This document shows, piece after piece, positions 1 to 5,088 of a stretch of DNA of 5,088 bases. Source of the stretch: Gammaproteobacteria bacterium. GTDB lineage: Bacteria > Pseudomonadota > Gammaproteobacteria > Xanthomonadales > Xanthomonadaceae. A program made the position numbers and the translations under genes. The notes beneath the pieces were generated by a model. That model did not search any database and was not told the origin of the DNA. It saw nothing but the letters and a program-made list of their open reading frames with translations. Each line of letters begins with the position of its first letter. Position 1 is the stretch's first letter. The stretch spans positions 1 through 5,088 of the forward strand of contig JAPLSI010000273.1 of assembly GCA_026398715.1 (NCBI GenBank), written 5' to 3'.

Positions 1-43
1 GGCCCGCCAGCTGGCCATGCTCAGCTACCGCACGCCGGAAGAA

Positions 44-46
44 TAA
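44..46 (+). other. In-frame TAA inside metX
   Basis: This TAA lies in the metX frame between residues PEE and AERFD. The frame is the same on both sides, so no insertion or deletion is needed. One base change from a sense codon (TAC or TAT for Tyr, GAA for Glu, CAA for Gln, AAA for Lys) would explain it. Confidence 0.85.
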
Positions 47-468
47 GCCGAACGCTTCGACGCGCCGGTGGAATGGTTGGACGGCAATGCGCGGTTTGCT
101 TCGGAAGATTACCTGGACGCCTGCGGCTCGAATTACGTCGCGCGCACGCCGCTCACCGCCTTCCTGCGCCTGTCCGAGTCCATCGATGTACACGCCGTCG
201 CCCCGGAATCGGTCGTGGTGCCGACCACGCTGGTGGCGATTGACGAAGACCGCCTCGTGCCGCGCCACACCCTGGTGGAACTGGCCGAGCGCCTGCCCGT
301 GCTGCGCCGCCTGCACCTGCTGCGTTCGCGCTATGGCCACGATGCGTTCCTGAAGGAAGAAGACGCGATTGCCGACATCATCCGTACCGCGCTCGACGAT
401 GTGCTGACGCCGGGCCTCGTGGTTTCGACGACGGCATCCTCGGCGCCGGTCGATTCGACTGCGTCTGT

Positions 469-484
469 CACCTCCACGGGAGTG
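469..484 (+). promoter_or_regulatory. metB ribosome binding site inside a small hairpin
   Basis: A Shine-Dalgarno-like GGGAG at 478-482 lies 7 bases before the metB ATG (490-492). It can pair with the upstream CTCC. Positions 469-475 (CACCTCC) and 479-484 (GGAGTG) form six pairs with one bulged C around a three-base loop. The element sits within the last codons of metX, and metX stops at TGA 491-493 in an ATGA overlap. A ribosome finishing metX would open the hairpin, so translational coupling is a reasonable inference. The binding site itself is clear. Sequestration is only a prediction from pairing. Confidence 0.5.
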
Positions 485-489
485 TCCGC

Positions 490-1704
490 ATGAGCCACGG
501 TGCCTCCAACGCAGGTCTTCCGTTCTCCCCTGCAACGCTCGCGGTGCGCGCGGGCATCGATTGCGATACGGCACATGGCGCGGTCGTGCCGCCCATTGTC
601 CTGTCGAGCAATTTCAGTTTCGCCGGCTTCGACCAGAAGCGGCAGTACGACTACACGCGCAGCGGCAACCCCACGCGCGATCAACTCGCCGATGCGCTGT
701 CGGATCTGGAAGGCGGCGTGGGTGGCGTGGTGACGGCAACCGGCATGGCCGCAATCACGCTGGTGCTGGCCGCACTGCTCGAGCCCGGCGACACGCTGGT
801 CGTGCCGCACGACTGTTACGGCGGCAGCTGGCGTTTGTTCAATGCGCTGGCGCGCAAGAATCATTTCAACCTGGTCACCGCCAATTTCACCGACCCGCGA
901 TCCTTGTCCGCGGCGCTGGCGCAATCGCCCAAGCTGGTCTGGATCGAGACCCCGTCCAATCCCCTGCTGCGCATCACCGACATCCGCTTCGTCGCCGAAG
1001 CCGCGCATCGCGCCGGCGCATTGGTGCTGGCCGACAACACCTTCCTGTCGCCGGCCCTGCAGCGCCCGATCGAGCTGGGCGCCGACCTGGTGCTGCACTC
1101 CACCACCAAGTACATCAACGGCCACAGCGACGTGGTCGGCGGCGCGGTCATCGCCAGCGACCGCGCGACGCTGGACACGCTGACCTGGTGGGCCAACGCG
1201 CTCGGCCTGACCGGCAGTCCCTTCGACAGCTTCCTGACCCTGCGCGGCCTGCGAACCCTGGACGCGCGCCTGCGCGTGCACCAGGAAAACGCCGAAGCCC
1301 TGGCGCTGTTGTTGTCGAACCACGACGCCATCGCCGCCGTGCACTATCCGGGCCTGCCCTCGCACCCGGGCCATGCTTTGGCCGCGCGCCAGCAAAAAGG
1401 TTTCGGCGCGATGCTCAGCATCGACCTCGCCGGCGGCCTGCCCGCGGTGCGCGCCTTCCTCGACGGCCTGCGATGTTTCACGCTGGCCGAATCCCTCGGC
1501 GGCGTCGAAAGCCTGATCGCGCACCCCGCCACGATGACCCACGCCTCGATGTCCGCCGAAGCCCGCGCCACCGCCGGCATCGGCGATGGCCTGCTGCGCC
1601 TCTCAATCGGCATCGAAGCCCTGGAAGACCTAACCGCCGACCTCACCGCCGCCCTCGCTCGCGCCTCTGCCGCCTCCGCTGCTTCCGTCGCTTTCGCGAC
1701 CTAG
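490..1704 (+). CDS. metB: Cystathionine gamma-synthase family PLP enzyme (MetB)
   Basis: This complete 404-residue enzyme belongs to the Cys/Met-metabolism PLP family (fold type I), whose members are usually 380-400 residues. Cystathionine gamma-synthase replaces the acyl group of O-acylhomoserine with cysteine to make cystathionine, a cytoplasmic step to methionine. Landmark residues match E. coli MetB at a constant offset of nine. Tyr55 and Arg57 in YDYTRSGNPT bind the PLP phosphate from the partner subunit. Tyr110 in DCYGGS stacks on PLP, Asp182 in ADNTF contacts the ring nitrogen, and Lys207 in HSTTKYINGH forms the Schiff base. Arg370 in LLRLSIGIE binds the substrate carboxylate. TGMAA (84-88) is the phosphate loop. 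The start is supported by GGGAG seven bases upstream and the ATGA overlap with metX. The last 15 residues are an Ala/Ser-rich tail. Sequence alone does not cleanly separate gamma-synthase from O-succinylhomoserine or O-succinylserine sulfhydrylase. The MetX neighbour fits any of these; gamma-synthase is my first choice. Confidence 0.93.
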   Translation: MSHGASNAGLPFSPATLAVRAGIDCDTAHGAVVPPIVLSSNFSFAGFDQKRQYDYTRSGNPTRDQLADALSDLEGGVGGVVTATGMAAITLVLAALLEPGDTLVVPHDCYGGSWRLFNALARKNHFNLVTANFTDPRSLSAALAQSPKLVWIETPSNPLLRITDIRFVAEAAHRAGALVLADNTFLSPALQRPIELGADLVLHSTTKYINGHSDVVGGAVIASDRATLDTLTWWANALGLTGSPFDSFLTLRGLRTLDARLRVHQENAEALALLLSNHDAIAAVHYPGLPSHPGHALAARQQKGFGAMLSIDLAGGLPAVRAFLDGLRCFTLAESLGGVESLIAHPATMTHASMSAEARATAGIGDGLLRLSIGIEALEDLTADLTAALARASAASAASVAFAT

Positions 1705-1760
1705 TCACTTCGGAACCGTCCGGAAATTCCGCGCGTCGCCGGGTCAGGGCGCGTTCGGCC

Positions 1761-1797
1761 GCGTCGTGGAAAAAACGTCCTGTTTTTTACACGCCGC
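1761..1797. terminator. Imperfect inverted repeat with A6/T6 arms, possible bidirectional terminator
   Basis: The arms pair as GCG, mismatch, CGTG, mismatch, AAAAAAC on the left with GTTTTTT, mismatch, CACG, mismatch, CGC on the right, around the five-base loop GTCCT (1777-1781). This gives 14 pairs out of 16. It begins 57 bases after the metB stop, where a terminator is expected. The A6/T6 symmetry would place a U run on the 3' arm of either transcript, so it could serve the convergent genes in both directions. The U run lies inside the stem rather than after a GC-rich stem, so this is not a textbook Rho-independent terminator. It could instead be a dispersed palindromic repeat or a protein binding site. 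The pairing is certain; the role is inferred. Confidence 0.5.
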
Positions 1798-1919
1798 CGC
1801 TCCTTGCGTCCTGCACCGCTCGGCCGAACACGCCCTGCCCCGACGTCGTCCCAATCACGGCCGCACGATTCGGGCTAAGTGCAGAAGCATCAGAGCCTCG
1901 AAATATCAAGGAAAGCGCA

Positions 1920-1953
1920 CACGTGGCTCCACCACGTGACAAGCCGCGCTTGT
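1920..1953. repeat. Two adjacent small inverted repeats
   Basis: The first is CACGTGG (1920-1926) with CCACGTG (1932-1938), seven perfect pairs around loop CTCCA. Each arm contains the palindrome CACGTG. It is followed immediately by ACAAGC (1939-1944) and GCTTGT (1948-1953), six perfect pairs around loop CGC. No U run follows on either strand, so a terminator role is unlikely. A stem of this length could arise by chance in 500 bases, and only the back-to-back arrangement is notable. Function unknown. Confidence 0.35.
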
Positions 1954-2105
1954 GCAGACTTAGAACCACACCGACGAGCCCACTGCGCGCTCACTCTGAC
2001 AAGCCAATTCACCGAGACGAAGTGGAAGCCTTGGCGAGGTACCTGGTCGGGAGGACAGCAGGGACAGAAGTACGGATTGCGTATAGAAGCGGGGGGCGGT
2101 GTTTG

Positions 2106-2156
2106 CTTCGACAAAGTCGCGCGAGCGCCGTCAGGCGCGAGTGCAGCGACTCGAAG
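2106..2156. repeat. Nested three-part inverted repeat downstream of the c-di-GMP gene
   Basis: Three stem segments nest in order. CTTCGA (2106-2111) pairs with TCGAAG (2151-2156). GTCGC (2116-2120) pairs with GCGAC (2146-2150). GCGCC (2125-2129) pairs with GGCGC (2134-2138) around the tetraloop GTCA. The segments are separated by unpaired or bulged bases (CAAA on one side of the outer junction). It lies about 55 bases beyond the stop of the minus-strand GGDEF-EAL gene, so it may be the 3' end structure of that transcript, although no U run follows. A folded single-strand element such as a small RNA is an alternative. Confidence 0.35.
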
Positions 2157-2210
2157 TGAATACCGACCCCTGCCTCGCCACAACGCCTGACCGCTCAGAA
2201 CCCAGCAAGC

Positions 2211-4460
2211 CTACCGCGCAGAAGCAGCCGCCAAGGTAATAGCCGGGACCGAAGCGAAGTATTGTTCGATGGGCTCGGGCCGATGGATGCCGAAGCCTTG
2301 CGCGTAATCCACGCCCAGGTCGCGCAATGCGGCAAAGATCGCATCGTTCTCGGTGTGCTCGGCAATCGTCTGCTTGTTGAGCACGTGCGCGATGTCCGTG
2401 ATCGAACGGATGACGGCCGTGGACAGCGATGAGCTTTCCAGGTCGCGCACGAAGCTGCCGTCGATCTTGAAGTAGTCCACGTCCAGTGATCGCAGGTAGT
2501 TGAACGAGCAAAAGCCCGTGCCGAAATCGTCCAGTGCGAAGGCGCAGCCGAGTGAACGCATTTTCGTGATGAGTCCCTGCGCGCGGGCCAGGTCGCGCAC
2601 CGCGCTGGTTTCGGTGACCTCGAAGCACAGCTTGTAGGCGGGCAGGCGGCTGTTGCGCACGCGGTGGTAGAGGAAGATGCCGAAGCCTTCGTCCACCAGC
2701 GATGCGGCGGTGAGGTTGATGGCGCAGGTGTGCACCTGGGCGGCGGCGTCGGGGCGCGATTCGAGCCAGCCCAGCGTCAGGTTGACGACGTGGCGGTCGA
2801 GGGCGACGCCGAGTTGGAAGCGTTCGGCAGCGGGAATGAAGTGGTCGGGCGCGAGCCGTTCGCCGGTGTGCGGGTCGCGCATGCGCAGCAATACTTCGAA
2901 GTGGCGGCCTTCCGCTGCGTAGGGACGTGCCAGCGGCGCGGGCGGCACGCCGCCGGAAGCGGCGACCGGATGGTCGTGCAGCGGCGCGATGGACTGGCAG
3001 TCGATCTCGAACAGGTTGCCGTCGATGGCTTCGCGGATGCGCAGGGCCCAGTGCATGGCCTGGGTGCGCTCGTGCATCTCGCCCGGTTCCAGGCTGGCCA
3101 GCACTACGCGGTTGCCGCCCAGTTCCTTGGCGGTGAAGCAGGCCGCGTCGGCCAGCGACAGCAGGCGCGCGTATTCGATTTCGCCGGCCTTGAAATTGAC
3201 CAGGCCGATGCTGACGGTGATGTTCAGCACGTGGTTCTGCCAGCCAACGCGATAATTCTCGACGGCGCGCTGCAGGTGCTGCAAGCGCAGTTCCATGGTT
3301 TCCGCATCGCCTGCCAGCAGCAGCGCGAATTCGTCGCCACCGATGCGGAACACCTGGTCGCCGGCGCGCAGCCGGGCTTTCAGCAACGAGCCGATGCCGT
3401 GGATCAAGGCATCGCCGGCGGCGTGGCTGGCGGTGTCGTTGATCAGCGTGAAGTGGTCAAGGTCCAGGTAGGCCAGCGCGCTGCCCTCGCCCTTTCCTGC
3501 CAACGCCAGTTGCACCGCTTCTTCGAACGCGGCGCGATTGGGCAGGTTGGTCGCCGCATCCGTGGTGGCGCGGCGCAATACCTTGCGGGTGGCGATGCGT
3601 TGTTCGTTGATGGATGCCACCAGTACCAGCGGCAAGGTGCCGACCAGGCTCATGAAGCCGAGCAGCAACGCGGCGTCCAGCGAGGTCTCGGGCGGCTTGA
3701 AGCCGGCCAGGCCCAGGCCGGTGAGCGAGGTGAGGAACAGCACCGTGATGCAGGTGCCGAGCATGGTCCATAGCGGCTGGAAGCGCAGCGCGCTCCACAG
3801 CAGCAGAGACATCGGCAGGGCGACCATGCCCAGCGCGTACACGCTGTTGCGCAGGCCGCCCAGGTACACGATGCCGAACGACACCAGCAGCACGATCAGC
3901 CACGGCGCTTTTTCCTTCACCGAGGTGTAGTCGTCGTCGCGCGGCATGTCCGGGTTGTTGGAAATGGGCGCGGCCAGCACCAACATGCTCGGGGTGATGC
4001 AGATGATGCCGAGCAGGTTGCCCATGCCCCACTTGAACGAGGCAAGCCAGAGGTCGGATATCGGGATCATCTTCGAGTACAGCAGGCCGCTGACGCCGAT
4101 GGCGGCCGACACCAGCACCATCACGATGGCGCCGCGCAACATGATGAAGCCGCTGGCAATGCTGATCCGTGGCGGGATGCGCGACTGGTGCACGGCCCAG
4201 GCGCCGGCCAGGGCGCCGACCCAGTTGCTCAGTGCCGAGAACGGCAGGAACGTGGCCGGGACGGGGGCGAACAGGAAGTGCGAGGCGAGGACCGCGACCG
4301 GGATGAACAGGGTGCCGCGCCAGCCGAAACGCAGCACGGCTGCGTAACCGATGCCCGCCGACGGCCAATACAAGGCGACCTGGGACGGCCCGCCAATGAA
4401 GGCGACGGCATACCAGGTGCCGAACATGTACAGGGCGGTGAACAGGATGAAGCGCAGCAT
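2211..4460 (-). CDS. MASE1-GGDEF-EAL cyclic-di-GMP signalling protein
   Basis: This complete 749-residue inner-membrane protein probably makes and/or breaks cyclic-di-GMP. Residues 1-285 are a MASE1-type sensor with about eight to ten hydrophobic segments and the typical WPSAG motif (32-36). The GGDEF domain (about 297-455) has GGDEF at 374-378, the metal ligand Asp333, Asn341 and Asp350 as in PleD, and an intact inhibitory I-site R365-A-G-D368 five residues before GGDEF. The EAL domain (about 470-735) has EVL for EAL (Glu522), Asn582, Glu614, Asp644-Asp645 in LDDFGTG, Lys665, Glu701 and Gln721. The catalytic set is therefore complete, and phosphodiesterase activity is likely. The cyclase half carries Thr338, Ser345 and Gly449 where Lys, Gly and Arg are usual, so it may be weak or regulatory. 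The ATG is fixed by an in-frame TAG just upstream (4473-4475) and a good ribosome site. It lies downstream of sdaA on the same strand with a 90-base gap. The sensed signal is unknown. Confidence 0.95.
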   Translation of the reverse strand: MLRFILFTALYMFGTWYAVAFIGGPSQVALYWPSAGIGYAAVLRFGWRGTLFIPVAVLASHFLFAPVPATFLPFSALSNWVGALAGAWAVHQSRIPPRISIASGFIMLRGAIVMVLVSAAIGVSGLLYSKMIPISDLWLASFKWGMGNLLGIICITPSMLVLAAPISNNPDMPRDDDYTSVKEKAPWLIVLLVSFGIVYLGGLRNSVYALGMVALPMSLLLWSALRFQPLWTMLGTCITVLFLTSLTGLGLAGFKPPETSLDAALLLGFMSLVGTLPLVLVASINEQRIATRKVLRRATTDAATNLPNRAAFEEAVQLALAGKGEGSALAYLDLDHFTLINDTASHAAGDALIHGIGSLLKARLRAGDQVFRIGGDEFALLLAGDAETMELRLQHLQRAVENYRVGWQNHVLNITVSIGLVNFKAGEIEYARLLSLADAACFTAKELGGNRVVLASLEPGEMHERTQAMHWALRIREAIDGNLFEIDCQSIAPLHDHPVAASGGVPPAPLARPYAAEGRHFEVLLRMRDPHTGERLAPDHFIPAAERFQLGVALDRHVVNLTLGWLESRPDAAAQVHTCAINLTAASLVDEGFGIFLYHRVRNSRLPAYKLCFEVTETSAVRDLARAQGLITKMRSLGCAFALDDFGTGFCSFNYLRSLDVDYFKIDGSFVRDLESSSLSTAVIRSITDIAHVLNKQTIAEHTENDAIFAALRDLGVDYAQGFGIHRPEPIEQYFASVPAITLAAASAR

Positions 4461-4467
4461 CGTGCGG

Positions 4468-4474
4468 TCCCTCT
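4468..4474 (-). promoter_or_regulatory. Ribosome binding site of the GGDEF-EAL gene
   Basis: On the minus strand AGAGGGA lies seven bases before the ATG at 4460-4458. It supports this start. An in-frame TAG at 4473-4475 overlaps the site, so no upstream start is possible. Confidence 0.7.
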
Positions 4475-4512
4475 ACCCCCAGGTTCTACCGCGTGGTCGG
4501 CACTCGCGCCCA

Positions 4513-4533
4513 AGCATGCGCCTTGCCCATGCT
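4513..4533. repeat. Small inverted repeat in the sdaA to GGDEF-EAL gap
   Basis: AGCATG (4513-4518) pairs with CATGCT (4528-4533), six perfect pairs around a nine-base loop. It lies 18 bases beyond the sdaA stop on the minus strand. The following minus-strand bases are TGGGCG, not a U run, so it is weak as an intrinsic terminator. It may protect a 3' end or be incidental. I saw no convincing sigma-70 promoter in the 90-base gap. Confidence 0.3.
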
Positions 4534-4550
4534 AACTGAACGTGATGGAT

Positions 4551-5088
4551 TCAACATTCGATGACGTTCACGGCCAACCCGCCGCGCGACGTTTCCTTGT
4601 ACTTGTCCTGCATGTCCCGGCCCGTGTCGCGCATGGTCTTGATGACCTTGTCCAGCGAGACGCTGTGGGACCCGTCCCCGCGCAGGGCCATGCGCGAGGC
4701 GTTGATGGCCTTCACCGCGCCCATCGCATTGCGCTCGATGCAGGGGATCTGCACCAGGCCGCCGATCGGGTCGCAGGTCAGGCCCAGGTTGTGTTCCATG
4801 CCTATTTCCGCAGCGTTTTCCACTTGCCCCATGCTGCCGCCCAGGGCGGCGGTCAAGCCGCCGGCCGCCATCGAACAGGCCACGCCCACTTCGCCCTGGC
4901 AGCCGACCTCGGCGCCGGAGATGGAGGCGTTCTCCTTGTAGAGGATGCCGATGGCGCCTGCGGTGAGCAGGAAATCGAGGAGGCCCGGCTCGGTGGCGGC
5001 CGGGCAGAAGCGGTCGAAATAATGCAGAACGGCCGGAATGAGGCCGGCCGCGCCATTGGTCGGCGCGGTCACCACGCGGCCGCCGGCG
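4551..5088 (-). CDS. sdaA: Iron-sulfur L-serine dehydratase, C-terminal part
   Basis: This is the last 178 residues of a protein that should be about 458 residues long; the 5' part lies beyond the right edge. L-serine dehydratase (serine deaminase) converts L-serine to pyruvate and ammonia in the cytoplasm using a [4Fe-4S] cluster rather than PLP. The family block [11 protein letters not shown] opens the visible part. Cysteines fall in VGCQGEVG (codon 4899-4901), LTCDPIGG (4773-4775), IPCIERN and the final residue (4554-4556). Their spacings of 42, 11 and 62 residues equal those of Cys343, Cys385, Cys396 and Cys458 in the Legionella type-2 enzyme as I recall them, where the C-terminal Cys tail binds the fourth iron. 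The cluster and the tail therefore look intact. GTG at 5073-5075 is an internal Val codon within VVTAPT, not a start; the frame stays open to the window edge. The preserved end argues for a functional enzyme. Confidence 0.95.
   Translation of the reverse strand, partial: AGGRVVTAPTNGAAGLIPAVLHYFDRFCPAATEPGLLDFLLTAGAIGILYKENASISGAEVGCQGEVGVACSMAAGGLTAALGGSMGQVENAAEIGMEHNLGLTCDPIGGLVQIPCIERNAMGAVKAINASRMALRGDGSHSVSLDKVIKTMRDTGRDMQDKYKETSRGGLAVNVIEC

Larger units (their letters stand above)
1..493 (+). pseudogene. metX: MetX-family homoserine/serine O-acyltransferase, C-terminal part, interrupted by an in-frame stop
   Basis: The 5' end lies outside the window. Reading from base 2, the frame gives ARQLAMLSYRTPEE, a stop (TAA, 44-46), then AERFDAPVEWLDG and on without a break to TGA at 491-493. 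Both sides match the C-terminal third of the MetX alpha/beta-hydrolase family, which moves an acyl group from acyl-CoA to the hydroxyl of homoserine, or of serine in some Xanthomonadaceae members. Two of the three triad residues are visible: Asp in AIDEDRLVP (codon 248-250) and His in RYGHDAFL (338-340). The nucleophilic Ser would lie upstream. The last 30 or so residues are a Ser/Thr/Val-rich tail beyond the usual fold. A GTG at 68-70 could open the remaining 141 codons, but it sits inside the conserved domain and such a product would lack the nucleophile, so I do not accept it as a real start. The frame is unshifted across the stop, so this is a point nonsense change, a base-call error or, least likely, readthrough. 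Family assignment is firm. Acceptor and acyl donor are not determinable here. Confidence 0.82.
1705..2210. other. Gene-free spacer between convergent genes
   Basis: This stretch of 506 bases separates the 3' ends of metB (+) and the c-di-GMP gene (-). Open frames exist on both strands (for example 1879-2190 + and 1890-2183 -), but none has a recognisable domain. Their translations are rich in Arg, Ser, Pro and Trp, unlike the neighbouring proteins. A hand count gives about 61% G+C for 1921-2160, against about 70% in sampled parts of metB. The spacer holds several inverted repeats, listed separately. No tRNA-like cloverleaf or insertion-sequence end was recognised. It could be decayed former coding sequence, a region carrying terminators, or a site for a small RNA. 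Confidence 0.6.

Noticed and set aside
68..70. GTG as the true start of a short 141-codon gene
   Set aside because: MetX homology continues upstream of it in the same frame on both sides of the TAA, so it is an internal Val codon. No strong ribosome site precedes it.
331..1542. Open frame of 403 codons on the minus strand, antisense to metX and metB
   Set aside because: It lies fully over metB, whose catalytic residues are all in place. The translation is Gln/Arg/Gly-rich with no recognisable domain, as expected of a shadow frame in GC-rich DNA.
1937..2005. Direct repeat TGACAAGCC at 1937-1945 and 1997-2005
   Set aside because: Nine matching bases 60 apart in a 500-base region are about what chance gives, and the match does not extend.
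561..2159. Open frame of 532 codons on the plus strand overlapping metB
   Set aside because: It is a frame-shifted shadow of metB running on into the spacer. It is extremely Arg/Pro/His-rich and lacks domains. The spacer part alone (after 1705) also shows no recognisable family.
1879..2190. Possible small gene in the spacer (103 codons +, and 97 codons - at 1890-2183)
   Set aside because: No domain, no clear ribosome site, a composition rich in Arg, Trp, His and Cys, and inverted repeats within the frames. Too weak to call.
2101..2190. Integron attC-like site suggested by the nested hairpin
   Set aside because: The required RYYYAAC and GTTRRRY ends are not positioned at the base of the stem, and no cassette gene or integrase is present.
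2664..3773. Open frame of 369 codons on the plus strand
   Set aside because: It is antisense to the GGDEF-EAL gene, with Gln/Val/Gly-rich translation and no family resemblance.
4530..4560. Possible promoter for the GGDEF-EAL gene (TTGAAT then TAGCAT on the minus strand)
   Set aside because: The spacing is only about 14 bases and each box matches just four of six consensus positions.

Overview
The window is GC-rich (hand counts give about 70% in metB) and looks like a chromosomal stretch from a gammaproteobacterium of the Xanthomonadaceae/Lysobacterales type (Xanthomonas, Stenotrophomonas or Lysobacter relatives). That placement is an inference. It rests on a MetX-type acyltransferase directly overlapping a MetB-type gamma-synthase, on the base composition, and on the short tight spacing. 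I see no mobile element, rRNA, tRNA or CRISPR array.

Layout, left to right. Positions 1-493 (+) hold the C-terminal third of a MetX-family homoserine/serine O-acyltransferase. Its reading frame continues from the window edge but is interrupted by a TAA at 44-46. Positions 490-1704 (+) hold a complete cystathionine gamma-synthase family enzyme (MetB), joined to metX by an ATGA overlap. Together these would acylate homoserine (or serine) and replace the acyl group with a sulfur nucleophile, feeding methionine or cysteine synthesis. Positions 1705-2210 are about 500 bases with no credible gene, lying between two convergent genes. They contain several inverted repeats, the best at 1761-1797. Positions 2211-4460 (-) hold a complete membrane-anchored MASE1-GGDEF-EAL protein of cyclic-di-GMP signalling. 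Positions 4461-4550 are a short spacer. Positions 4551-5088 (-) hold the C-terminal part of an iron-sulfur L-serine dehydratase (SdaA), whose 5' part lies beyond the right edge.

The two halves are not obviously one system. metX-metB is a biosynthetic operon read rightwards. sdaA and the c-di-GMP gene are read leftwards with a 90-base gap and may or may not share a transcript. Serine/homoserine metabolism links metX-metB and sdaA only loosely. The most unusual observation is the in-frame stop in an otherwise perfectly continuous metX. I found no convincing evidence of a wholly new system.
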